25,782 nucleotides of DNA from Holdemanella sp. MSK.7.32 (GTDB lineage Bacteria; Bacillota_I; Bacilli_A; Erysipelotrichales; Erysipelotrichaceae). The position numbers and the translations under genes are program-made. This document shows, piece by piece, positions 6,949-14,734 of the stretch (position 1 is its first letter; every line of letters starts with the position of its first letter). The DNA lies in NCBI RefSeq assembly GCF_024460475.1, contig NZ_JANFYN010000032.1, positions 1 to 25,782 of the forward strand, read 5' to 3'. The notes beneath the pieces were generated by a model. It was not told where the DNA came from, did no database searches, and saw nothing but the letters and a program-made list of their open reading frames with translations.

Positions 6949-7546
6949 ACCTTTGGAGCATGATTACTGGGATCAAAATCAAAGTGTACTTGGTATGGAC
7001 GAAGCAGGGCGAGGCCCTATTGCCGGTCCATTGATGGTAGCAGGAGTTATCTTTCCAAAGGGATATCAAAATGCGTTAATTGATGATTCTAAAAAATTGA
7101 GTGAAAAAAAGCGAGAAAAGTTGTTTAAAACAATTATTCAGGATGCTTTGTACTATCAAATTTTAGTTGTAGATGAAAAGACGATTGATAGGAAAAATAT
7201 CTATCGTGCAACACAAGAAGCTATGATGGAAATTGCCAATAAAGCACAATGTGATTTTGTGTTGAGTGATGCGATGCCATTACCAGATATTGATAAACCT
7301 TACCAAGCTATTGTGAAGGGAGATCAAAAATCATTGTCTATTGCGGCGGCAAGTATTTTAGCGAAAGTTACGCGTGATCACTGGATGAAAAAGCTGGATG
7401 AAATGTATCCACAGTATGGTTTAGCCAAACATAAAGGATATCCGACAAAAGCGCATATTGAAGCTTTAAACAAGTATGGATTACAGTATTTCTATCGAAG
7501 AAGTTATGGTCCTGTAAAAAAACTTGAAGAAATTAGACTTTTTTAG
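6938..7546 (+). CDS. rnhB: Ribonuclease HII
   Basis: A 202-residue nuclease that cuts RNA in RNA-DNA hybrids and starts removal of ribonucleotides from DNA. The N-terminal GMDEAGRGPIAGPLM holds catalytic Asp21 and Glu22; Asp111 (VLSDAMPLP) and Asp147 (KVTRDHWM) complete the usual acidic set. DDSKKLSEKKRE (49-60) and YGLAKHKGYPT are also family features. Length is short-normal (190-255), lacking the N-terminal extension of some RNases HII. The ATG overlaps rbgA by 11 bases, and GGGAG (6926-6930) serves as ribosome site. The stop codon sits in the loop of a terminator hairpin. Confidence 0.97.
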   Translation: MLDRPLEHDYWDQNQSVLGMDEAGRGPIAGPLMVAGVIFPKGYQNALIDDSKKLSEKKREKLFKTIIQDALYYQILVVDEKTIDRKNIYRATQEAMMEIANKAQCDFVLSDAMPLPDIDKPYQAIVKGDQKSLSIAAASILAKVTRDHWMKKLDEMYPQYGLAKHKGYPTKAHIEALNKYGLQYFYRRSYGPVKKLEEIRLF

Positions 7547-7565
7547 TTAAAAGTCTCTTTTTTTT
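7535..7565 (+). terminator. Terminator overlapping the end of rnhB
   Basis: AGACTTTT (7535-7542) pairs perfectly with AAAAGTCT (7549-7556) around TTAGTT, which contains the rnhB stop TAG; C and eight T residues follow (7558-7565). Confidence 0.8.
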
Positions 7566-7578
7566 CGTATATGAGTAT

Positions 7579-8310
7579 ATGAGAATAAAAAGAGAAGCTA
7601 TTTTATGGTATGCCATCCAATATGATGGAGATTGGAAGAAAATTGGCAATGCGATAAGGGCACATGAAAACTATTCCATCATTGCATATCCATATCCTTA
7701 TCTTACAATCGTTGATGAGATGTATCCTGAAGCATTTAAACATTTAAGATATCCGCCATGGATTATTTTTTATCAGGGTAATGTTTGTTTGTTGAAAGAA
7801 AAAGGTGTAGGTATAGTAGGAGCTAGAAACTGTTCAGTGCAGGCACTGCAAAATACGGATACAATCGTACAAAGACTCCAATCAAGGTACGTCATTGTAT
7901 CTGGTCTTGCCAAAGGTATTGATGCCAGGGCCCATTTGAATGCATCAAAAACAATTGGTGTGCTTGGTTGTGGAATCAATGTGATTTATCCAAAGGAAAA
8001 CACGTTTTTATTTGAAAAGATGAAAAAAAGCGGATTGATCATTAGTGAATATCCCATGCATGTGAAGCCCTTGGCTTATCATTTTCCATGGCGTAATCGC
8101 TTGATTGCCGCTTTAAGCAGCAACTTAGTTGTGATTGAGGCAACCTATAAAAGTGGAACAATGATTACTGTGAATGAATGTCTCGAATTGAGTGTTCCTA
8201 TTTATTGTGTGCCTACGGCTTTTCAAGATGAAAAGTATCAAGGATGTAACTACTTGATTAGTAATGGAGCCAATATTTTGGTGGATATAAAAGATATTGA
8301 TGATATCTGA
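7579..8310 (+). CDS. dprA: DNA-processing protein DprA (Smf), short form
   Basis: A 243-residue protein of the family that binds incoming single-stranded DNA and loads RecA in natural transformation. The Rossmann-like core is complete: VGIVGARNCS (77-86), SGLAKGID (108-115), GVLGCGINVIYP (127-138), SEYP (156-159), the FPWRNR segment (169-174), and EATYKSGTMIT (187-197). It lacks room for the C-terminal winged-helix domain, and the N-terminal region is much reduced; most DprA proteins have 280-370 residues. The ATG at 7579 has no visible Shine-Dalgarno site and lies 14 bases after a terminator T-run. The UGA stop shows the standard code. Whether other competence genes exist cannot be seen here. 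Confidence 0.92.
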   Translation: MRIKREAILWYAIQYDGDWKKIGNAIRAHENYSIIAYPYPYLTIVDEMYPEAFKHLRYPPWIIFYQGNVCLLKEKGVGIVGARNCSVQALQNTDTIVQRLQSRYVIVSGLAKGIDARAHLNASKTIGVLGCGINVIYPKENTFLFEKMKKSGLIISEYPMHVKPLAYHFPWRNRLIAALSSNLVVIEATYKSGTMITVNECLELSVPIYCVPTAFQDEKYQGCNYLISNGANILVDIKDIDDI

Positions 8311-8313
8311 GGA

Positions 8314-8343
8314 TTGACAAATTGAAATTTTTAATGTTTTATA
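8314..8343 (+). promoter_or_regulatory. Promoter of topA
   Basis: TTGACA (8314-8319) is followed after 18 bases by TTTATA (8338-8343) with TG at 8335-8336, an extended -10. It lies between the dprA stop and the GGGGG ribosome site of topA. Confidence 0.55.
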
Positions 8344-8366
8344 TAGCGTGAATATGGGGGAAACAA

Positions 8367-10499
8367 ATGAAAAAACATTTAGTTATTGTGGAGTCGCCTT
8401 CCAAATCGAAGACGATTGAAAAATATTTAGGAAAAGAATACAGAGTTGTTTCCAGCAAAGGCCATGTATGTGATTTGGCGACAAGCGGAAAAGAAGGTTT
8501 AGGAATTGATGTAGATCATGATTTCGAACCTAAATATAAAATTAGCAAAGAGAAAAAAGAAGTAGTGAAAGAATTAAAAGAGTACGCTTCTAAAGCACAA
8601 GATATCTATCTTGCCAGTGACCCGGACCGTGAAGGAGAAGCAATCGCATGGCATTTAGCACGTGTATTAGATTTAAATACAGAAGACAATAATCGTATTG
8701 TTTTCCATGAAATCACGAAGCCTGCAATTCTTGAAGCTATGAAAGAACCAAGAAAAATTGATATGGACCTTGTGAAATCACAAGAAACACGTCGTATGTT
8801 AGATCGAATTATTGGGTTTAAACTCAGCAAATTGCTGCAGAATAAAATCCAGTCTAAATCTGCAGGACGTGTGCAATCTGTGGCGTTGAAATTGATTGTT
8901 GATCGTGAAAATGAAATCAAGGCGTTTAAACAAGAAGAGTATTGGACGATTCATGCACAATGTAAAAAGCAGAATAAAGCATTTGAAGCAGATTTAGTGA
9001 AGGTTGAAGGTAAAAAGCCTAAAATCAAAAATGAAGAAGAAGCTAAAGCACTATTGGAAAGGTGCAGTGGAGAATATATTGTTTCATCGATTTCTAAAAA
9101 GCAGAAAAAGAAACAACCTAAACTTCCATTTACTACATCGACTATGCAGCAGGAAGCCAGTACAAAATTAGGATTTGGTGCAAAGAAGACAATGAGTGTA
9201 GCTCAAAAAATGTATGAAGGTATTGATCTAGGCGGAAATATGGAAGGTTTGATCACGTATATGCGTTCGGACTCAACACGTTTATCTGATATTTTTGTTT
9301 CAGATGCCAAGAAATTCATCACAAATACATATGGTAAAGAATATGTTGGACATGTACATCAAAAGAATGGTAAAAATACGCAGGACGCACATGAAGCCAT
9401 TCGACCAACAAACATTAATCGTACACCCGAATCCATCAAAGACCATTTAACGAATGATCAATATCGTTTGTATTCACTAATTTATGCGCGTACTTTGGCA
9501 TCCTTAATGAAAGATGCCGTATATGATGTGACGAGTGTTAAAATCACAAACAACGATTTAGAATTTAGTGCAAGCGGACAAACTATGACTTTTGATGGTT
9601 ACTACAAAGTATATTCTAAATATGAAAAACAAAGCGATGCTTTACTTCCTAAGTTGGAAGAAAATGAAGTTTTAAAAAATGTAACTCCAACTTCAAAGCA
9701 GCACTTTACAGAACCACCAGCACGTTATACAGAAGCACGCCTGATTAAAGATCTTGAAGAAAAGTCAATTGGTCGTCCAAGTACATATGCGACAATTATT
9801 GATACTTTACAAAAACGTGGCTATGCCTCATTAGAAAAGGCAAGTGAAACTTCAAAGACGAAGGTATTTATTCCTAGTGAGCAGGGGATTTTGACAAATG
9901 AAAAACTACAACAGTATTTCTCAAGTGTCATCAACGTAGAATATACGGCAGATATGGAAAAAACTTTGGATGAAATTGCTGAAGGAAACGAGGACTCTGT
10001 ATCTTACATGCACAAATTCTATGATAAATTTGCTCCACTTGTAGAAGATGCCTATGAAAAAATGCCAAAGAAGGAATTAGAACGTGTAGGACGTACTTGC
10101 CCTGAATGTGGTGGAGAGCTTGTTTATCGTAATGGCCGTTTTGGTAAGTTTATTTCTTGTATTAACTTTCCAACATGTCGCTACACTGAAAATGATGAAG
10201 AAGAACTTCCAGAAGAGGCAAAAGAAGAAAAAATCTGTCCGAACTGCGGAGCTAAGATGGTGATTAAAAGAGGGCGTTATGGCCAGTTCTGGGCATGTTC
10301 AAATTATCCGGAATGCAAAACCATCGAATCTTTGAAAAAGAAGGCGAAACCTGAGCCAACAGGTGAAATGTGTCCAGAGTGTGGACATGAGCTTGTCAGA
10401 AGAAAATCACGTTTTGGGACAACTTTCATTGGTTGTTCAAATTATCCAAAATGCCACTATATAAAAAAAGAACCTAAGAAAACAGAGGAAGATAAATAA
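8367..10499 (+). CDS. topA: DNA topoisomerase I
   Basis: A 710-residue type IA topoisomerase that relaxes negative supercoils by cutting one strand. The TOPRIM domain begins LVIVESPSKSKTIEKYLG (4-21) with Glu9 and has DPDREGE (85-91) for metal binding. The catalytic tyrosine is Tyr298 in GLITYMRSDSTR. The C-terminus carries three zinc-ribbon repeats, each with C-x2-C and a later C pair (at about 585-610, 631-657 and 677-703). Length is typical of Firmicutes (690-710). AUG follows a GGGGG ribosome site and its own promoter. The stop overlaps the trmFO start by one base, so the two are coupled, the common order in this phylum. Confidence 0.98.
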   Translation: MKKHLVIVESPSKSKTIEKYLGKEYRVVSSKGHVCDLATSGKEGLGIDVDHDFEPKYKISKEKKEVVKELKEYASKAQDIYLASDPDREGEAIAWHLARVLDLNTEDNNRIVFHEITKPAILEAMKEPRKIDMDLVKSQETRRMLDRIIGFKLSKLLQNKIQSKSAGRVQSVALKLIVDRENEIKAFKQEEYWTIHAQCKKQNKAFEADLVKVEGKKPKIKNEEEAKALLERCSGEYIVSSISKKQKKKQPKLPFTTSTMQQEASTKLGFGAKKTMSVAQKMYEGIDLGGNMEGLITYMRSDSTRLSDIFVSDAKKFITNTYGKEYVGHVHQKNGKNTQDAHEAIRPTNINRTPESIKDHLTNDQYRLYSLIYARTLASLMKDAVYDVTSVKITNNDLEFSASGQTMTFDGYYKVYSKYEKQSDALLPKLEENEVLKNVTPTSKQHFTEPPARYTEARLIKDLEEKSIGRPSTYATIIDTLQKRGYASLEKASETSKTKVFIPSEQGILTNEKLQQYFSSVINVEYTADMEKTLDEIAEGNEDSVSYMHKFYDKFAPLVEDAYEKMPKKELERVGRTCPECGGELVYRNGRFGKFISCINFPTCRYTENDEEELPEEAKEEKICPNCGAKMVIKRGRYGQFWACSNYPECKTIESLKKKAKPEPTGEMCPECGHELVRRKSRFGTTFIGCSNYPKCHYIKKEPKKTEEDK

Positions 10500-11797
10500 T
10501 GGAACAAGTTACGGTTGTAGGAGCAGGACTTGCCGGGTGTGAGGCAACATGGCAGCTCGTAAAAAGAAATATTCCGGTTCGATTGATTGAAATGCGTCCT
10601 AAAAAGGAAAGTCCAGCCTTTCATACAGATCGATTTGCGGAACTTGTGTGTTCGAATTCACTTCGATCCAATGCGATGAATAATGCGGTAGGTATTTTAA
10701 AAGAGGAATTACGCCAAATGGATTCATTGATTATGAAATCAGCAGATATGCATGCTGTACCAGCTGGAAGTGCCTTGGCAGTTGATCGTGAGACTTTTTC
10801 ACAATATATTACCGACACAATTAAGAATCATCCATTGGTTGAAGTTGTCAATGAAGAAATGACAGATTTACCCCAAGGACCATGCATTATCGCAACAGGA
10901 CCTTTGACAAGTGATTCTCTAGCAAAGGCTATACATGATTTCACTTCTGAAGATACTTTCCATTTCTATGATGCAGCAGCACCTATCATTCAAAAGGATT
11001 CGATTGATTTTAGTAAAGCCTACTATAAGTCTCGCTATGACAAAGGTGAAGCAAGTTATATCAACTGTCCGATGAATGCGGATGAATTTGAAGCATTCTA
11101 TGATGCATTGATTCATGCAGAATGTGTGAATTTGCACGATTTTGAAAAAGAAACTTATTTTGAAGGTTGTATGCCCATTGAGGAAATGGCACGTCGTGGA
11201 AAGAAGACTATGTTGTTTGGGCCATTAAAGCCGGTGGGATTGGAAAAAGACAAGGATTCACATCCCGTTGCCGTAGTTCAGTTACGCCAAGATAATGTAG
11301 CTGCAAGTATGTACAATATTGTTGGTTTCCAGACACATTTAACTTGGCCTGAACAAAGAAGAGTTTTCGCTTTGATTCCTGGATTAGAAAATTTGAAAAT
11401 TACTCGTTATGGTGTTATGCATCGAAATTCTTATTTATCAAGTCCAATTGTTTTAAAAGAAACATATCAATCAAAGAAACGTGATGATTTATTCTTTGCC
11501 GGACAATTAACGGGAGTTGAAGGTTATGTTGAATCTTGTGCATCCGGATTGATTGCCGGAATCAATATGTCATTGTGTATGCAGAATAAGGAACCAATTT
11601 GTTTTGGAAATACTTGTGTGATGGGCTCACAAGCATACTATATTACGCATTGTGATCCAAAACATTTCCAGCCAATGAATGCAAACTTTGGCATTATGCA
11701 TTTAAACGAAAAATGTAAGAAACATGAGCGTAAAGAAAAATTTGCTGCTCAGGCACTTTCTCGTATTCAAGAAATTCAGGAACAAGTCAATGGATGA
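10499..11797 (+). CDS. trmFO: Folate-dependent tRNA (uracil-54-C5)-methyltransferase TrmFO
   Basis: A 432-residue flavoenzyme that makes ribothymidine at position 54 of tRNA, using methylenetetrahydrofolate as the carbon source and FADH2. The FAD-binding motif GAGLAGCEA (8-16) starts the protein; Cys51 in LVCSNSLRSN and Cys224 in EGCMPIEEMA correspond to the two functional cysteines of the B. subtilis enzyme. GVEGYVESCASGL near the end is also typical. Length is normal (about 435). It overlaps topA by one base and xerC by eight. The related MnmG is about 620 residues, so this is not that enzyme. Confidence 0.97.
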   Translation: MEQVTVVGAGLAGCEATWQLVKRNIPVRLIEMRPKKESPAFHTDRFAELVCSNSLRSNAMNNAVGILKEELRQMDSLIMKSADMHAVPAGSALAVDRETFSQYITDTIKNHPLVEVVNEEMTDLPQGPCIIATGPLTSDSLAKAIHDFTSEDTFHFYDAAAPIIQKDSIDFSKAYYKSRYDKGEASYINCPMNADEFEAFYDALIHAECVNLHDFEKETYFEGCMPIEEMARRGKKTMLFGPLKPVGLEKDKDSHPVAVVQLRQDNVAASMYNIVGFQTHLTWPEQRRVFALIPGLENLKITRYGVMHRNSYLSSPIVLKETYQSKKRDDLFFAGQLTGVEGYVESCASGLIAGINMSLCMQNKEPICFGNTCVMGSQAYYITHCDPKHFQPMNANFGIMHLNEKCKKHERKEKFAAQALSRIQEIQEQVNG

Positions 11798-12665
11798 GTT
11801 GATTGATCGTTTTCTAAAATATATATATCGAAAGAATACGCAATCCGATAAAACTATCGAATCGTATAAAAATGATTTGAACCAATATAAAGAATATTTA
11901 TTAAGTCAATCTATGGATTCTTTTGAATCGTGTGATAGATTGACTTTTATGAATTTTCTAGCCACATTGGATCATTTAAAATCAAGTTCGATTGCACGTA
12001 AAATGAGTGTATATCGTTCTTTCTATGCGTATTTGGCAGAGTATATGGGTATCAATGAAAATCCTTTATTAGGGATACAGACACCAAAGAAGTCAAAACA
12101 AATTCCAGATTTTTTATTTGTAGAAGAAATTCAGGAATTTTTAAATTCTTATAATGACGCCAAAGAAGATCAATATCGCGATCGCATATTATTTACGATG
12201 ATGTATGCATGTGGATTACGTGTTAGTGAATGTGTTTCTTTGGAATGGAATCAAATTGATTTAAACAATCGAATCGTGCATATTCGAGGTAAAGGGGATA
12301 AAGATCGTATTGTACCTTTTTATCAAGGTTTTGAAAAAGAATTGTTGGAATATAAAAATAGTTTTTGGTCAAAATATGCAGTGGATGATCATGTATTTGT
12401 GAATTTAAGAGGTAAACAATTAACTTCTCGTGGTATTCAGTATTTAATGGATAAACATGCCAAAGCCATTGGAATGCATATGAAATTGCATCCACATATG
12501 CTGAGACATAGTTTTGCGACACATTTATTAGATAATGGAGCGGATATTCGTGTTGTTCAAGAGTTACTAGGACATTCATCTTTATCAACAACACAAATTT
12601 ATACGCATGTGACTACAGCACAGTTAGTGAAGGCTTATAAAAAAGCGCATCCTTTTGAAAAATAA
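11790..12665 (+). CDS. xerC: Tyrosine recombinase XerC
   Basis: A 291-residue tyrosine recombinase, by position the XerC (CodV) that with XerD resolves chromosome dimers at dif. The N-terminal SAM-like domain binds DNA (1-100). The catalytic set is complete: Arg144 (CGLRVSE), Lys168 (RGKGDKDR), His236 and Arg239 (HMLRH), His262 (LGHSSL) and Tyr271 (IYTH). The start at 11790 follows a weak CAGGAA site and matches family N-termini; a longer in-frame reading (from 11724) inside trmFO was not taken. In Bacillus hslV, hslU and codY follow; here rpsB follows directly. XerC or XerD cannot be separated by sequence alone with certainty, but the neighbours favour XerC. Confidence 0.92.
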   Translation: MDELIDRFLKYIYRKNTQSDKTIESYKNDLNQYKEYLLSQSMDSFESCDRLTFMNFLATLDHLKSSSIARKMSVYRSFYAYLAEYMGINENPLLGIQTPKKSKQIPDFLFVEEIQEFLNSYNDAKEDQYRDRILFTMMYACGLRVSECVSLEWNQIDLNNRIVHIRGKGDKDRIVPFYQGFEKELLEYKNSFWSKYAVDDHVFVNLRGKQLTSRGIQYLMDKHAKAIGMHMKLHPHMLRHSFATHLLDNGADIRVVQELLGHSSLSTTQIYTHVTTAQLVKAYKKAHPFEK

Positions 12666-12669
12666 CATC

Positions 12670-12698
12670 TTGCAAGTTAAAAAGGTTATTGCTATAAT
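12670..12698 (+). promoter_or_regulatory. Promoter of rpsB
   Basis: TTGCAA (12670-12675), a 17-base spacer, and a perfect TATAAT (12693-12698). This is one of the best sigma-A promoters in the window; transcription is expected near 12705, over 100 bases before rpsB. Confidence 0.85.
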
Positions 12699-12702
12699 GT
12701 AA

Positions 12703-12809
12703 AAGCGCGTGATTGCGCTTATAACACACATCATGGATTCGTGTGCCCGTGCACATCAGTGTTGCATGCGTCTGAAATGATGGAGGAGAAACGGAAAGGT
12801 AGGACTATT
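12703..12809 (+). promoter_or_regulatory. Structured rpsB leader, possible S2 autoregulatory RNA
   Basis: The leader is unusually rich in pairing: AAGCGC/GCGCTT (12703-12708 with 12715-12720), CACAC/GTGTG (12725-12729 with 12741-12745), and GTGCA/TGCAT (12749-12753 with 12763-12767). The heptamer CACATCA occurs twice (12727-12733, 12752-12758), and each copy can pair with TGATG (12778-12782) beside the purine-rich GGAGGAG. Autoregulation by S2 is inferred from place and structure; I do not claim a match to a catalogued family. Confidence 0.55.
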
Positions 12810-13715
12810 ATGTCAATCGTATCAATGAAGAAAATGTTAGAGAACGGTGTTCACTTTGGTCACCAGACTCGCCGTTGGAACCCAAAGATGAAACCATTCA
12901 TCTACACAAGTCGCAACGGGGTTTATATCGTAGATTTAAACCAAACTCAAGCACAAATCGAAGCTGCTTACAATGAATTAAAAGCAATTAGCGAACGTGG
13001 AGGAAAAGTATTGTTCGTAGGAACAAAGAAACAAGCTGCAGAAGTTGTTGAAGAACAAGCTTTACGTTCAGGATCTTTCTACGTTAACAAACGTTGGTTA
13101 GGTGGTTTATTAACAAACTTCCGTACAATCCAAAAACGTATTAAACGTTTAGTAGAAATCGAAGAAATGGAAGCTAGCGGAAAAATCGAAGTTTACACTA
13201 AGAAAGAACAAGCTAACTTACGTAAAGAAAAAGCTAAATTGGAAGGTTCTTTAGGTGGAATCAAAGAAATGAAGAAACTTCCAGATGCATTAGTTGTTAT
13301 TGACCCAAAAGAAGAACACAATGCAATCGCTGAAGCTAAAAAATTAGGAATCCCTGTATTCGCTATGTTAGATACAAACTGTGATCCAGAAGATGCTGAT
13401 TTTGCAATCGCTTCTAATGATGATGCAGTTCGCTCAATCAAATTAGTTACAACAATCTTAGCAGACGCTATCGTTGATGCTAAGGGTGGTCTATTAGAAA
13501 TGGCTTACTTAGATGAAACTGAAGATGATGTAACTATGGAAGACGTAATCAAAAATGTTGAAGCACAAATCGCTGAAAACGAACGTCGTCGTCGTCAAAG
13601 AAATGAAGAACGTAGAAAACGTAACTTCGAACGTAAAAACCGTCGTCCTTTCAATAAGAAAAATGATGACGCAAAACCAGCTGCAAAAGCTGAAGAAGCA
13701 AAAGCTGCTGAATAA
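12810..13715 (+). CDS. rpsB: 30S ribosomal protein S2
   Basis: A 301-residue small-subunit protein that joins the 30S platform late and is needed to bind S1-like proteins. The start SMKKMLENGVHFGHQTRRWN (5-24) and the LWFVGTKKQA-like strand KVLFVGTKKQAAE are typical; NKRWLGGLLTNF follows. The ATG at 12810 was chosen because the family sequence begins there and AAAGGTAGG (12795-12803) precedes it; an in-frame GTG at 12741 lies in the leader stem. Most S2 proteins have 230-260 residues: here a tail of about 50 residues beginning near residue 253 is rich in R, K, N and later A and E. Codons are biased as in other highly expressed genes. It forms a unit with tsf. Confidence 0.98.
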   Translation: MSIVSMKKMLENGVHFGHQTRRWNPKMKPFIYTSRNGVYIVDLNQTQAQIEAAYNELKAISERGGKVLFVGTKKQAAEVVEEQALRSGSFYVNKRWLGGLLTNFRTIQKRIKRLVEIEEMEASGKIEVYTKKEQANLRKEKAKLEGSLGGIKEMKKLPDALVVIDPKEEHNAIAEAKKLGIPVFAMLDTNCDPEDADFAIASNDDAVRSIKLVTTILADAIVDAKGGLLEMAYLDETEDDVTMEDVIKNVEAQIAENERRRRQRNEERRKRNFERKNRRPFNKKNDDAKPAAKAEEAKAAE

Positions 13716-13740
13716 TAAAAAAATATAGGAGGATGCTAAA

Positions 13741-14631
13741 ATGGCTATCACTGCTGCTCAAGTAAAAGAATTACGTGAAAAAACAGGTGCTGGTATGATG
13801 GATTGCAAAAAAGCCTTAACTGAATGTGAAGGTGACATTGCAAAAGCTGTTGACTGGTTACGTGAAAAAGGAATCGCAAAATCTGCTAAAAAAGAAGGAC
13901 GTATCGCTGCTGAAGGTTTAACTCGTGTTGCTGTTAGTGGAAACACTGCTGTATTATTCGAAGTTAACTCAGAAACAGACTTCGTAAGTAAGAACGAACA
14001 ATTCTTAGGTTTAATGGATACTTTACAAGAAGCAATTCTTGCAAACAAACCTGCTACAACTGAAGAAGCTTTAAATGTTCAAACTGCTGAAGGAACTATC
14101 AATGATTTAATCATCAACGCTACAGCTACTATCGGAGAAAAAATTTCTTTCCGTCGTGTTGCTGTTGTTGAAAAAGCAGATGATGAAATCTTCGGTTCAT
14201 ACATGCACATGGGTGGATCAATTTCTGCTGTTGTAGTTGTTAAAGGAACGCAAGATGCTACTGTAGCTAAAAACTTAGCAATGCAAGTTGCTAGTATGGC
14301 TCCAAAATATGTATCTCAAGCTGAAGTACCAGGTGAAGAAGTTGAACACGAACGTGAACTTCAATTACAAATGATGAAGGCTGATCCTAACATGGCTAAA
14401 AAGCCAGAAAAAGTATTGGAAGGAATCTTAAAAGGAAAAGTTGATAAACACTTTAAAGACCAATGCTTATTAGATCAAGAATATTTCTTAGAACCTAAAA
14501 CTAAGGTTTCTCAATTCTTGAAAGACAACAAGGCTGAAGTAGTAACTTTCGTACGTTTCCAAACTGGTGAAGGTATCGAAAAACGTGAAGAAAACTTTGC
14601 TGAAGAAGTTGCTGCTCAAATGGCTAAGTAA
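13741..14631 (+). CDS. tsf: Translation elongation factor Ts
   Basis: A 296-residue nucleotide exchange factor that releases GDP from EF-Tu. The N-terminal UBA-like domain ITAAQVKELREKTGAGMMDC (3-22) with the ALTECEGDIAKAVDWLREKG helix pair, and the EF-Tu contact NSETDFVSKNEQF, are clear. Length agrees with the family (about 290). An AGGAGG site (13728-13733) precedes the ATG. It follows rpsB by 25 bases, the near-universal rpsB-tsf pair, and a strong terminator follows. Codon choice is strongly biased to AAC, TTC, GCT and CGT, indicating high expression. Confidence 0.98.
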   Translation: MAITAAQVKELREKTGAGMMDCKKALTECEGDIAKAVDWLREKGIAKSAKKEGRIAAEGLTRVAVSGNTAVLFEVNSETDFVSKNEQFLGLMDTLQEAILANKPATTEEALNVQTAEGTINDLIINATATIGEKISFRRVAVVEKADDEIFGSYMHMGGSISAVVVVKGTQDATVAKNLAMQVASMAPKYVSQAEVPGEEVEHERELQLQMMKADPNMAKKPEKVLEGILKGKVDKHFKDQCLLDQEYFLEPKTKVSQFLKDNKAEVVTFVRFQTGEGIEKREENFAEEVAAQMAK

Positions 14632-14646
14632 TTTATCTTTTACTTT

Positions 14647-14680
14647 AAAACCCTTGGAATTTCCAAGGGTTTTTCTTTTT
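14647..14680 (+). terminator. Strong terminator after tsf
   Basis: CCCTTGGA (14651-14658) pairs perfectly with TCCAAGGG (14662-14669) around ATT, extended by AAAA/TTTT, with a T-rich tract to 14680. Confidence 0.92.
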
Positions 14681-14696
14681 AAATAGCGTAATATAG

Positions 14697-14704
14697 TGTA
14701 TAAT
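14697..14704 (+). promoter_or_regulatory. Probable -10 element for pyrH
   Basis: A perfect TATAAT (14699-14704) directly follows TG. The -35 position (14676-14681, TTTTTA) is poor. A new start is expected here because a strong terminator lies just before. Confidence 0.45.
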
Positions 14705-14734
14705 TGTTGTGACAATTCAATAAGGAGCAATATT

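Noticed and set aside
12223..12594. A 123-codon open frame on the minus strand
   Set aside because: It lies fully inside xerC, whose catalytic residues are all present; the antisense frame is rich in Tyr, His and Leu from AT-rich codons and has no ribosome site.
11790..12665. XerC-type recombinase as a sign of an integrated element
   Set aside because: It sits between trmFO and rpsB, the usual place of the housekeeping xerC, with no attachment repeats or phage genes nearby.
12741..12809. N-terminal extension of S2 from an upstream in-frame GTG
   Set aside because: The stretch is part of the structured leader, and S2 homology begins at the ATG at 12810.
14696..14734. N-terminal extension of PyrH
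   Set aside because: It overlaps the -10 box, and AAGGAG with correct spacing marks 14735.
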